In this document: one piece after another, positions 17,328 to 25,887 of the stretch
Numbering within the stretch: position 1 is the stretch's first letter
How the letters are laid out: the number at the start of each line of letters is the position of its first letter
From: Paenibacillus algorifonticola
GTDB lineage: Bacteria; Bacillota; Bacilli; Paenibacillales; Paenibacillaceae
Assembly (NCBI RefSeq): GCF_000971975.1
Contig: NZ_LAQO01000003.1
Span: 62,001-126,000, forward strand
Length of the DNA: 64,000 nt
Direction: 5' to 3'
The notes under the pieces: generated by a model
What the model was told of the DNA's origin: nothing
Seen by the model: the letters and a program-made list of their open reading frames with translations, nothing else
Databases searched by the model: none
Translations under genes and position numbers: made by a program

Positions 17328-20300
17328 ATGGATTCCTATTCGGAAAATATGCTGTTGACGGGCGGCAAGTGGCAGGAGGAACGGGAGTATTGGCTCGGCA
17401 AGCTCGATCCTTCAGCTGAGCCGACTGCCTTTGAGGGCGACCTCAAGGATGCTGGCTTGCGTCAGGGAGCAGTCGATTTGATCAAGGGCCCGATTCCGCC
17501 TGCATTGACTGAAAGGCTGCTGTCGGTTTGCAGGAACTCCCAGCAAGGCCTGTATGCGTTTTTGCTGTCTGGTGCGCTCTATATGCTTCATCGATATACA
17601 GGTGAGCGGATCGTGACCGCCGGAATGCCGTCCGGACAACAAACGGCAGCAAACATTGCTCCCAACCGGCTGACTGGCCTGCAGGTGCCTGTCGATGAAG
17701 CACTGTCCTTCAAGGAATATTTACAGTGCGTGAGCCAGACGGTGCAGGAGGCGAGGAAGTACAAGCACATTCCCTTTCAAGCCATTATCAGGCTGCTTAA
17801 GCAGGATTCCGAAGCAGTTGTTCATGCTTTTAAAACAGTCGTCGCACTGAATACGCTGCATGCACCCGTATACATGCAGGACTCGAAAGCAACGGTTACC
17901 TTTTATTTCATCATGGAGGGCAACCGCCTTCAGCTGGAGCTGCTCTATGAACGTTCCATGTATTCGCAGCGATACATGGAACGGCTTTTTAACCACTTTG
18001 TCGGTTTTCTGGACGAGGTGCTTCAGAATACAGCTATTCCACTGAACCGGATACACATGCTTTCACAGGAGGAAATGGACGAGCTTGAACGGTTCAATCT
18101 GGCGGCTGTTCCTTATCCGAAGGATAAAACGGTGCATGAGCTGTTTGATAGTCAAGCCATGAATACCGCAGATTGGACCGCCCTGCGTTTTGGCGGGATT
18201 GAGCTTACTTACGGGGAGCTTAAGGATCGTTCAGACCGACTCGCTTGCCTGCTTCGCAGCAAGGGGATTGAACGGCATCGGGTTGCCGCTGTCATGACGA
18301 ATCGGTCTTTGGAAATGATGATCGCTATTTTGGCGGTTTTGAAGGCGGGGGGCGCCTATCTGCCCATTGACCCGGCCTATCCACAGGACCGGATCAAGCA
18401 TATGCTGGTCGACAGCGGCGCGGGCGTCCTGCTTACACAGGATGGACTAATCAGCCATGTTGATTTTCAAGGGGAAACCGTAAATCTCGACGACAACCGG
18501 GTATACGGGGAATTCGATCCTTTGCTGTCTAATGTGAACGACCCAGAGGATGCCGCTTACTTAATTTATACATCCGGCTCTACTGGCCTGCCGAAAGGTG
18601 TGCTAGTTCCGCACAGGGCGGTGGTTAATTTTATTACGGGCATTACGTCCCGAATCCCTGCCTTCACAGGAGGAAAAACAATTGCTGCCGTTACGACGCT
18701 TTGCTTCGATATATTCGTGCTGGAGACGCTCCTGCCGCTGACGCAAGGTCTGGTTGTCGTCATTGCGGGCGAAGAGGAGCAGCATAATCCGGCCTTGTTG
18801 AAGCGGTGGCTGACGCACAATCGGATTGAGCTGCTGCAGGCGACGCCTTCCCGGATTCAGCTGCTGCTGAACGATAGCCAAGCGGAGGCAGGCATGGAGC
18901 AGATAACGACGCTTATGGTAGGCGGTGAAGCATTCCCCGATGAGCTGCTTTACCAGCTTCGGGAACGGTGCGGTGGGGCAAGTATTTACAATATGTACGG
19001 CCCGACGGAGACGACGGTCTGGTCCTCCGTCAAGGATGTGACGAGTGCGAGCAGCATCACTTTGGGGGCACCTATCACCAATACGCAAATGTATATTGTC
19101 GACCCGTTTCTGCGCTTGCTGCCGGAAGGCGTGGCTGGGGAGCTATGCATCGCCGGAGATGGCGTAGCCATCGGCTACTGGAAGCGGGAGGACCTGACTG
19201 CCGACAGATTCGTTCCGTGCCCTTATGGAAGCGGTGGGAAAATGTACCGGACAGGCGATCTGGCAAGGCGGCTCCCTGGCGGGGATATCGAATTTCTGGG
19301 GCGCATCGACCATCAAGTGAAAATCAGGGGCTTTAGAGTGGAGCTGGGCGAGGTAGAATCTGCACTATTAAGCATGGAGCAGATTAAAGCTGCCGTTTGC
19401 ATTGCACAGGAGGACGGCCAGGGGAATCACATGCTTTGCGCCTACTACGTATCCTCGGCCGCTCTGTTGGCGGATGTCATAAGAAGCGCCGTTGCATCCC
19501 GGCTTCCCGATTATATGCTGCCCTCATTCTATATTCCGCTCAGTGAGCTTCCGTATACACCCAACGGAAAAATAGACCGGAAGCAGCTTCCAAGCCCTTA
19601 TGAAAGGGTCAGCGGACTATTCATTGGCGAACCGCCAGCGGATGAGCAAGAAGAGAAGCTGCTTCGCATTTGGAAGGATTTGCTGGAGGTAGAGGAGATT
19701 GGCGTAACCGACGATTTCTTTAATGCGGGCGGGCATTCGCTAAAAGCATTGAAGCTGGAGGTCGAGCTGGAGAAAGCGGGATTTTCCTTTGAAAGCGAGG
19801 ATATTTACCGCTACCCGACGATTAGGGGCTTTCTGCGGCGGACGAACGGTGAAGCAGCAGCGCCATTTTCGCAAAGAAGCCAAGCCGCAGCTGGATCTGA
19901 AGCATTCGCTAGTCCTGCACTGATGACGCTCAAGCATGATGATCGTATCAAACCGTTTAACGATTTATTTTACAAGGAGTGTTTCTATCACTCGCTGTTT
20001 CCAATTGTATCCTACTACCAGCAGAGCTTGCTGCCAATTCTCGCTAATGATACGGTCATCTATCGCTATGACGAGGACACGGTCCACTTTCAGGTAGATT
20101 ACGCAGCGGCAAAGCCTTTAGAGCAGCTTTTGCATGGCATAGGCATTCGGATGGAAACGAGAGAGGTCGGCCATTCCGTAATCGCAGAGCTCAAACAAGC
20201 TGTCCTCAGCAATAAGCCGGTTATCGTGCGAATCGACTGCTACTACGCCTCGAACCGGACGGAAACGTTCAAAAAGAGGCATTGGCCGCATTCTTGGCTC

Positions 20301-20945
20301 GTATTCGGCTTTGATGACAGCAGGCAGATGTTCGGCGTCATTGAGCATGACCACATCGAAAGGTTGACCTATCAGAAAAGATGGGTGAGTTATGAGGATA
20401 CGCTGCAGGGGCATCTTGGCTATATGGACCATTTCGGAAGCGAAGTGCCTGTTTATTATGAATTTTCAGCTATCACTGCCGATGGTGCAGTACCTGGATC
20501 TGATAGCTTAATAGAAACGCCTGCTTCCGCCGCCGCACATAGGCAGCAGCTTCTGGACAGCAGCTTGCATGCGTTGTCCAGCTTTCTGGAAAAGGTTAAA
20601 CACGCCTTGCGGGATGGGTATCTGATTAAAGATTATGGCGAAAGTTTGCTTGATACGCTGAATCAAATCGTGAATGCCAAGCTCGTGGATCAATATCGCT
20701 ATGAGCAATTAGCCGGTGTGTATAGGCAGCTGCAGAGCACGGTCGAAGACAGTCTGGAAGTTTGGAAGCAAATCCGGGCCCAAGTGGCAAAATCGGTTTT
20801 TACCGCCAAATTAAGCGCACAATCTGCCGTAATCCTGAACAAGCAGTTGGATTCGGCACTCGCGCTGGAACGCGAATACGCGGCAAAGCTCGTAGGCATG
20901 CATCCCCAGACTTTTGAGCTGGAAGGCAGCCAATCGACTTACTAG
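17328..20945 (+). CDS. NRPS termination module: half C-A-PCP with C-terminal BtrH-like domain
   Basis: Activates and carries the amino acid that ends the chain. Start: GGGAGG at 17314-17319 favours the ATG at 17328 over that at 17322. Residues ~15-260 match the C-terminal lobe of a condensation domain only; no HHxxxDG is present. A domain follows (YTSGSTGLPKG, YGPTETT, YRTGDLAR, NGKIDRKQLP). By eye against GrsA the specificity residues read D-I-L-Q-M-G-M-V-W-K, closest to the glycine code I know (DILQLGLIWK). PCP carries GGHSLKALK. The last ~330 residues are not a thioesterase or reductase. They resemble the BtrH N-terminal family, with candidate Cys885 (KECFYHSLF), His988 (PHSWLVFGFDD) and Asp1008 (VIEHDH), followed by a helical tail. 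BtrH moves an acyl group from a carrier protein to an amine, so this domain may release the product. The role is inference. Confidence 0.9.
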   Translation: MDSYSENMLLTGGKWQEEREYWLGKLDPSAEPTAFEGDLKDAGLRQGAVDLIKGPIPPALTERLLSVCRNSQQGLYAFLLSGALYMLHRYTGERIVTAGMPSGQQTAANIAPNRLTGLQVPVDEALSFKEYLQCVSQTVQEARKYKHIPFQAIIRLLKQDSEAVVHAFKTVVALNTLHAPVYMQDSKATVTFYFIMEGNRLQLELLYERSMYSQRYMERLFNHFVGFLDEVLQNTAIPLNRIHMLSQEEMDELERFNLAAVPYPKDKTVHELFDSQAMNTADWTALRFGGIELTYGELKDRSDRLACLLRSKGIERHRVAAVMTNRSLEMMIAILAVLKAGGAYLPIDPAYPQDRIKHMLVDSGAGVLLTQDGLISHVDFQGETVNLDDNRVYGEFDPLLSNVNDPEDAAYLIYTSGSTGLPKGVLVPHRAVVNFITGITSRIPAFTGGKTIAAVTTLCFDIFVLETLLPLTQGLVVVIAGEEEQHNPALLKRWLTHNRIELLQATPSRIQLLLNDSQAEAGMEQITTLMVGGEAFPDELLYQLRERCGGASIYNMYGPTETTVWSSVKDVTSASSITLGAPITNTQMYIVDPFLRLLPEGVAGELCIAGDGVAIGYWKREDLTADRFVPCPYGSGGKMYRTGDLARRLPGGDIEFLGRIDHQVKIRGFRVELGEVESALLSMEQIKAAVCIAQEDGQGNHMLCAYYVSSAALLADVIRSAVASRLPDYMLPSFYIPLSELPYTPNGKIDRKQLPSPYERVSGLFIGEPPADEQEEKLLRIWKDLLEVEEIGVTDDFFNAGGHSLKALKLEVELEKAGFSFESEDIYRYPTIRGFLRRTNGEAAAPFSQRSQAAAGSEAFASPALMTLKHDDRIKPFNDLFYKECFYHSLFPIVSYYQQSLLPILANDTVIYRYDEDTVHFQVDYAAAKPLEQLLHGIGIRMETREVGHSVIAELKQAVLSNKPVIVRIDCYYASNRTETFKKRHWPHSWLVFGFDDSRQMFGVIEHDHIERLTYQKRWVSYEDTLQGHLGYMDHFGSEVPVYYEFSAITADGAVPGSDSLIETPASAAAHRQQLLDSSLHALSSFLEKVKHALRDGYLIKDYGESLLDTLNQIVNAKLVDQYRYEQLAGVYRQLQSTVEDSLEVWKQIRAQVAKSVFTAKLSAQSAVILNKQLDSALALEREYAAKLVGMHPQTFELEGSQSTY

Positions 20946-21028
20946 ACAGCATTTCGCTAGCTAGCAGGCTGGCCGGGGCTAGGGAGCATCACTATTAAAA
21001 TCCAATGAAGAAAGAAGTGGAGATCGCT

Positions 21029-21871
21029 GTGAAAATCGGGGTAATCGGAGCAGGTGTAATGGGAAGAGGGGTTGCCCAAGCGCTCGCCCAATCAAGCTTA
21101 TCGGTTGTGCTGGTCGACATTGACAAAGCGAAGCTTGAACAAGCGAGGGAGGAAATTGCCACCCAGCTGAGATTCCGTGGGCTGTTCGGCTCATCAGGAA
21201 ACTTGGAGGCTTCGGAGCAAATTATGGACCGCATCGAGTTTACGACGGAGCATCATAGTCTCAGCGACGTCAGCTTTGTCATCGAGAACGCTACGGAAAA
21301 TTGGGATGTAAAGCGCGGCATTTACGAGCTTATTGATGGCATCTGCCAGCAAGATTGCATTTTTATGATTAACACGTCCTGCATCTCCATTACAAAGCTG
21401 GCCGCTGTGACCACACGTGCGCCTCAGGTTATTGGTACACATTTCATGAATCCGGTGCCCACCAAGAAGACGGTCGAGGTCATTCGCGGCTACCATACCT
21501 CTGAGGAATGTATCCGTGCGGTTGATGGGCTTATGGGCAGCATGGGCAAGGAAATGATCGTCGTTAACGACTATCCGGGCTTTGTATCCAACCGGATTTC
21601 CCATTTGTTTATGAATGAAGCTGCTTATGTCGTGCAGGATCAGGTGGCGTCGGCGGAGGAAGTCGATGAAATTTTTAAAAAATGCTATGGACATGCGATG
21701 GGGCCGCTCGAAACGGCCGACTTGATCGGTCTGGACACGGTCGTGCATTCCCTGAATGTGCTTTATGAAAGCTATCAGGACCCGAAGTTCCGCTGCTGCC
21801 CGCTGCTTAGGAAAATGGTCGACGCGGGGCTGCATGGCAGAAAAAGCGGTCAAGGGTTTTATACGTATTAA
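21029..21871 (+). CDS. 3-hydroxyacyl-CoA dehydrogenase, hydroxymalonyl-ACP cassette
   Basis: NAD-dependent dehydrogenase of the 3-hydroxybutyryl-CoA dehydrogenase family (ZmaG/FkbK-like role: oxidises the glyceryl unit while bound to ACP). A Rossmann motif lies at the very N-terminus (VIGAGVMGRGVAQ), with FIENATE and THFMNPVP as in the family and a C-terminal helical domain. I chose the GTG at 21029 because GTGGAG sits about 6 bases upstream and the protein then starts MKIGVIGAG; an in-frame ATG at 21005 has no clear site. The 280 aa length is usual. It is the first gene after the synthases and is followed closely by the ACP, acyl-CoA dehydrogenase and FkbH-like genes. That set is the known signature of hydroxymalonyl- or methoxymalonyl-ACP synthesis. 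Confidence 0.88.
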   Translation: MKIGVIGAGVMGRGVAQALAQSSLSVVLVDIDKAKLEQAREEIATQLRFRGLFGSSGNLEASEQIMDRIEFTTEHHSLSDVSFVIENATENWDVKRGIYELIDGICQQDCIFMINTSCISITKLAAVTTRAPQVIGTHFMNPVPTKKTVEVIRGYHTSEECIRAVDGLMGSMGKEMIVVNDYPGFVSNRISHLFMNEAAYVVQDQVASAEEVDEIFKKCYGHAMGPLETADLIGLDTVVHSLNVLYESYQDPKFRCCPLLRKMVDAGLHGRKSGQGFYTY

Positions 21872-21934
21872 TGTTTACTGATGAATGGATTTCGCAAGAT
21901 ATTAACCCGAATCGGGATGAGGAGAGTGCCAATA

Positions 21935-22204
21935 ATGGAAGAAATGAAAGTTAAAATTAAAAAGTTTTTATCGCGGTTTTTTCGCAAGCATGAGCTTGGT
22001 GACGATGAGGATATTTTCGCCCTAGGCTTTGTCAATTCACTGTTCGCGATGCAGCTGGTTATGTTTCTGGAGAAGGAATTTGCGCTTACTATCGATAGCC
22101 GTGACATGGATTTGGACAACTTCCGCACCATTAACCGGATGGTCAGTCTGATTCAAGAGAAAGCAGCAGTCGATCAGCAGTCATCGCAAGTCTCGGGAGG
22201 TTAA
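21935..22204 (+). CDS. Discrete acyl carrier protein, hydroxymalonyl-ACP cassette
   Basis: Small free-standing ACP of 89 aa that should carry the glyceryl, then hydroxymalonyl, group. The phosphopantetheine site is the Ser in GFVNSLFAMQLV, a form close to that of ACPs partnered with FkbH-like enzymes. The ATG at 21935 follows GAGGAGAG; an in-frame ATG further upstream (21881) would add an unlikely basic leader and has no good ribosome site. It is placed between the 3-hydroxyacyl-CoA dehydrogenase and acyl-CoA dehydrogenase genes, the same company as ZmaD in the zwittermicin cluster. Activation needs the phosphopantetheinyl transferase at 25888. Confidence 0.88.
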   Translation: MEEMKVKIKKFLSRFFRKHELGDDEDIFALGFVNSLFAMQLVMFLEKEFALTIDSRDMDLDNFRTINRMVSLIQEKAAVDQQSSQVSGG

Positions 22205-22206
22205 GG

Positions 22207-23379
22207 ATGAAAATTGAACTGACTGAGGCACAGGAAAATTGGCAAAATGAGTTCAGCGCGTTTGTTGATAACGAAATGGTGCCGCTAGCTGATTTGAATG
22301 ACAGCGAGGAGCGCATCCATCCGGATATGCTCCGGAAAATGGCAGAGGCCGGCTATCTGGGATCGATGCTGCCCAAAAAATACGGCGGTATGGAGCTGGA
22401 CAACGTGACGCTTGGCATTCTCAACGAAGAGGCGGGGCGCGGCTGCTCTTCAGCAAGAAGCCTGTTGACCGTTCACGGAATGGTATCCCTTGCTATTTTG
22501 CGCTGGGGAACGGAGCAGCAGCGCAGCGATTGGCTGCCCAAGCTTGCGACCGGCAGCGCCTTGGCAGCATTTGGCCTAACGGAGCCAAACGCTGGCAGCG
22601 ATGCCAAGAGCATCGAGACAACGGCTGAGTTGGACGGAGACGAATACGTATTAAATGGCCGTAAAAAATGGATTACGATCGCACAAATTGCCGATCTGTT
22701 TCTCATTTTTGCCAAATGCGATGGCCAGCCAGCAGCATTTCTCGTTGAGCGGGAGCGGCTCGGGGTAACGGTACTGCCCATGTCCGGCCTGCTCGGTGCA
22801 AGAGGCTCCATGATTGCCGAAGTTGTGCTTTCCGACTGCCGAATTCCGCAAGAAAATTTGCTGGGCAAGCTCGGCATGGGACTGACGCATATCGCGCTGC
22901 CCTGTCTTGATTACGGCAGATATACAATAGCCTGCGGCTGCGTTGGTTTGGCGCAGGCATGCCTGGAGGCTTCGGTAGAATACGGCAGCACAAGAGTCCA
23001 ATTTGGACGGCCGCTCCGGGACAATCAACTGATTCAGAAGATGATTGCTGAAATGGCCGTACAGGTGAAGGCGGCTAGAATGCTTTGCTATAAAGTTGGA
23101 TATTTACGCGATAGCGGCGATCCCGACAGCATTATGGAAACGTGGACGGCCAAATATTTTGCTTCGACTATGCTGACCAAAATTACTAACGATGCGGTGC
23201 AAATACATGGAGCTAACGGCTGCCATAGCGGATACCCGGTGGAACGCTATTTCCGTGATGCCAAAATTAATGAAATCATCGAGGGAACGTCGCAGATGCA
23301 TGAAATGCTAATTGCCGAGCAGCAGTTCGTGACAAACCGCCGAGCAGGGCGGACAATGGCTCAAACAGCCAATTCATAA
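22207..23379 (+). CDS. Acyl-CoA dehydrogenase-like oxidase, hydroxymalonyl-ACP cassette
   Basis: FAD enzyme of the acyl-CoA dehydrogenase family, 390 aa, full length. Visible family features: the FAD/substrate stretch FGLTEPNAGSDA, the WIT segment, a C-terminal helical domain with QIHGANGCHSGYPVERYFRDAK, and IIEGTSQMHEMLIAEQ, in which E(G)TSQ contains the usual catalytic-region Glu. In zwittermicin and FK520-type cassettes the homologues (ZmaE, FkbI) complete oxidation of the ACP-bound C3 unit to hydroxymalonyl-ACP. It begins 2 bases after the ACP stop, with GGGAGG just upstream, so the two are probably translationally coupled. Confidence 0.9.
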   Translation: MKIELTEAQENWQNEFSAFVDNEMVPLADLNDSEERIHPDMLRKMAEAGYLGSMLPKKYGGMELDNVTLGILNEEAGRGCSSARSLLTVHGMVSLAILRWGTEQQRSDWLPKLATGSALAAFGLTEPNAGSDAKSIETTAELDGDEYVLNGRKKWITIAQIADLFLIFAKCDGQPAAFLVERERLGVTVLPMSGLLGARGSMIAEVVLSDCRIPQENLLGKLGMGLTHIALPCLDYGRYTIACGCVGLAQACLEASVEYGSTRVQFGRPLRDNQLIQKMIAEMAVQVKAARMLCYKVGYLRDSGDPDSIMETWTAKYFASTMLTKITNDAVQIHGANGCHSGYPVERYFRDAKINEIIEGTSQMHEMLIAEQQFVTNRRAGRTMAQTANS

Positions 23380-23387
23380 GGAGATGA

Positions 23388-24455
23388 ATGCCTGTGGCGT
23401 ACAATGTTGAGGAGAAGAAGGATACGGCAAAGCGTAAAATCAAATGCGTCGTGTGGGATTTGGACCATACGATTTGGAATGGCATTTTAATGGAGGATAC
23501 GACTGTTGAACTGCGAAGCGATATTGTGAACGTCATTAAAACGCTGGATGAGCGGGGCATCCTGCAGTCAATTGCCAGCCGCAATGAGCATGATGTGGCG
23601 ATGGAGAAATTGAGAGAGTTTGGGATTGAACATTATTTCATCTACCCGCAAATTAGCTGGAACCGCAAATCTTCCGCGATCAAGACGATTGTCGAATCGA
23701 TCAATATCGGGATGGATACGATTGCTTTTATCGATGATCAGCCGTTTGAGCGGGAAGAGGTCAGCTTCAACCATCCTGACGTCCTGTGCATAGATGCAGC
23801 CGAGACGGAAGGGCTGCTCGAGAGGCCGGAATTTAATCCAACCTTTATTACCGAAGACTCCCGGAACCGCAGAAGCCTCTACATGAGCGATATCGTACGC
23901 AATGAAGTTGAATCCAGCTTCGATGGCTCTCAGGAGGAGTTTCTCGCCTCACTAGGCATGGTGTTTACGGTTTCTTCGGTTGAGGGAGACGATTTAAAGC
24001 GGGCGGAGGAGCTGACGGTAAGAACGCATCAGTTGAATGCAACCGGCTATACCTATTCCTACGAGGAATTGGATGAATTCCGCCATTCACCGAACCACAA
24101 GCTGCTTATTTCCGAATTGGAGGATAAATACGGCACGTACGGCAAAATCGGTTTAACGCTGCTTGAATGCAAGGACAACATTTGGACGCTGAAGCTGTTG
24201 TTAATGTCATGCCGTGTTATGTCCAGAGGCGTAGGCAGTATCATGCTGCAATACGTCGCCAAGATGGCGCATGATGCGGGAGCGGTATTACGCGCCGAGT
24301 TCGTGCCTACAGACCGTAATCGCATGATGCTGCTTACGTATAAATTCGCCGGCTTTAAGGAAGTGGAGGAGCGGGACGGACTGCTCATTTTCGAGCATGA
24401 TGCTGTTCATCTTCAAAGTGCTCCAGACTATCTCACCTTAATCAGCCGTGTTTAA
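23388..24455 (+). CDS. FkbH-like glyceryltransferase/phosphatase
   Basis: HAD-superfamily enzyme that takes the C3 unit from 1,3-bisphosphoglycerate, dephosphorylates it and loads it as glyceryl on the partner ACP. The N-terminal HAD motif DLDHTIWNG matches the DLDxTLWxG of the family; a second HAD region has FIDDQPFEREEV; the C-terminal ~150 residues form the GNAT-like half of FkbH proteins (RTHQLNATGYTYS, MSCRVMSRGVG). Length 355 aa is typical. AAGGAGATG lies just upstream of the ATG at 23388, 8 bases after the previous stop. No O-methyltransferase (FkbG-like) gene is in the window, so the predicted extender is hydroxymalonyl-, not methoxymalonyl-ACP. Confidence 0.92.
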   Translation: MPVAYNVEEKKDTAKRKIKCVVWDLDHTIWNGILMEDTTVELRSDIVNVIKTLDERGILQSIASRNEHDVAMEKLREFGIEHYFIYPQISWNRKSSAIKTIVESINIGMDTIAFIDDQPFEREEVSFNHPDVLCIDAAETEGLLERPEFNPTFITEDSRNRRSLYMSDIVRNEVESSFDGSQEEFLASLGMVFTVSSVEGDDLKRAEELTVRTHQLNATGYTYSYEELDEFRHSPNHKLLISELEDKYGTYGKIGLTLLECKDNIWTLKLLLMSCRVMSRGVGSIMLQYVAKMAHDAGAVLRAEFVPTDRNRMMLLTYKFAGFKEVEERDGLLIFEHDAVHLQSAPDYLTLISRV

Positions 24456-24593
24456 TGAATGGATGAATAATAAGACAGGTTCACGATGAACATCGACTAG
24501 AGCGTTTAGCTGAAGCAGGATAACAGGTTAAATGGTCGTGTTTGCCTGCTTTTTGGAAAAAATACGGCTAATATGATATTGGAGGAAGTAATA

Positions 24594-25877
24594 ATGGAAA
24601 AAATGGCGTTTTTGTTCCCGGGTCAAGGCTCTCACTTTGTCGGCATGTCGAAAGGTCTTTATGACCAATATACGATTGTAAAGCAAACATTTGAGGAAGC
24701 AAACGACGTGCTTGGCTACGATTTGGCTAAGCTCTGTTTTGAAGGCTCGCTTGCAGAGCTGTCCAAAGCGAAAAATGCCCAGCCTGCCATTCTCGTATCT
24801 AGCGTAGCCAGCTTCCGCGTTTATATGCAGGAGCTTGGCATCGTACCGCAATTTCTTGCCGGGCACAGCCTTGGTGAATATGCGGCGTTTACTTGCGCAG
24901 GAGCGATTCGTTTTGCCGATGCGGTGAAGCTGCTGCACGAACGGGGGAAAATGACCGACGAGGTTGCAGTAAGCGGTGTCGGAGCGATGTCCATTATTGA
25001 TGGTGTCGAGCGAAAGCTGGTTATGGATGAATGCAAAGCAATGGAGCAGGAGGGCCGTCAGGTTTGGGTGTCCTGCTATAACACGCCGAATCAAACCGCG
25101 ATTTCGGGGGAAAGCGATGCGGTTATGGAGCTGGAGGACAGGCTCGCGAATCATGGCGGGCTGGCAACGCCGCTGCTTGCCAGCGCTCCGTTCCACTGCA
25201 GCTTTATGCAGCCGATGGCCGACCAATTGTTAGACAAATTATCCGGGCTGGAGTACGGCTTTTTCAAATATCCGGTCATTACGAACCGCAATGCCGAGCC
25301 GATGGCACATTCGGAGAAAGTGGCGCAAAATCTTGCGCTGCATTTAACTAGCCCGGTACAATGGGAGCGTACGATGCAATATTTTAAACATAAAGGCGTT
25401 ACGCTTACGGTCGAAATGGGACCTAAAAATGTATTGACCAATATGGTGAAGGCGAACGTGGATGGGATCGAAGCGCTTTGCTATGGCACGAAGGAGGATC
25501 GCAAAAAAATCGAGCAAATTTTAGCGGCTTATCCGGGCCTCAGAAAGCATATCCCGACTATTATTACGCGTAGCTTGGCAGTCGCAGTAGCTACCCTTAA
25601 CCAAAACTGGGATAATGAGGAGTATCAGGAGAAGGTTGTGAAGTCGTATCGCAAAATTCAGGAGATCCAGGATCGTCTTGAGGAGACTGGGGAGAAGCCA
25701 ACTTTGGAACAGATGAGAACAGCGCTCGATTTGCTGAAAATCATTTTGGATACGAAAAAGGTTTCGGTAGAAGAGCAGACACGCTGGTTCCATCAAATTA
25801 TTGATGAGACCGGCATGTATTATGAATTAAGCGACTATCTGGCTCCTTCACGTCTAGCAGAAAAAATTTCCCGATAG
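24594..25877 (+). CDS. Trans-acting acyltransferase (malonyl/hydroxymalonyl transfer)
   Basis: Discrete AT that should load the AT-less modules. N-terminal FabD-like fold with FPGQGSHFVGM and nucleophile motif GHSLGEYAAF; the carboxylate-binding Arg of dicarboxylate transferases is present in HERGKMTDE, which argues against a mere acyl hydrolase. The substrate-loop motif is SAPFHCSFM rather than the malonyl-type GAFHS, so selectivity for hydroxymalonyl-ACP is possible but unproven. The last ~110 residues are a helical extension seen in some trans-ATs. The ATG at 24594 follows TTGGAGGAAG. A 138-base gap precedes it, the largest in the operon; it contains AAGCAGG/CCTGCTT pairing before T-rich DNA, possibly a weak internal terminator. 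It is the only AT in the window. Confidence 0.9.
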   Translation: MEKMAFLFPGQGSHFVGMSKGLYDQYTIVKQTFEEANDVLGYDLAKLCFEGSLAELSKAKNAQPAILVSSVASFRVYMQELGIVPQFLAGHSLGEYAAFTCAGAIRFADAVKLLHERGKMTDEVAVSGVGAMSIIDGVERKLVMDECKAMEQEGRQVWVSCYNTPNQTAISGESDAVMELEDRLANHGGLATPLLASAPFHCSFMQPMADQLLDKLSGLEYGFFKYPVITNRNAEPMAHSEKVAQNLALHLTSPVQWERTMQYFKHKGVTLTVEMGPKNVLTNMVKANVDGIEALCYGTKEDRKKIEQILAAYPGLRKHIPTIITRSLAVAVATLNQNWDNEEYQEKVVKSYRKIQEIQDRLEETGEKPTLEQMRTALDLLKIILDTKKVSVEEQTRWFHQIIDETGMYYELSDYLAPSRLAEKISR

Positions 25878-25887
25878 GAGTTTATAC

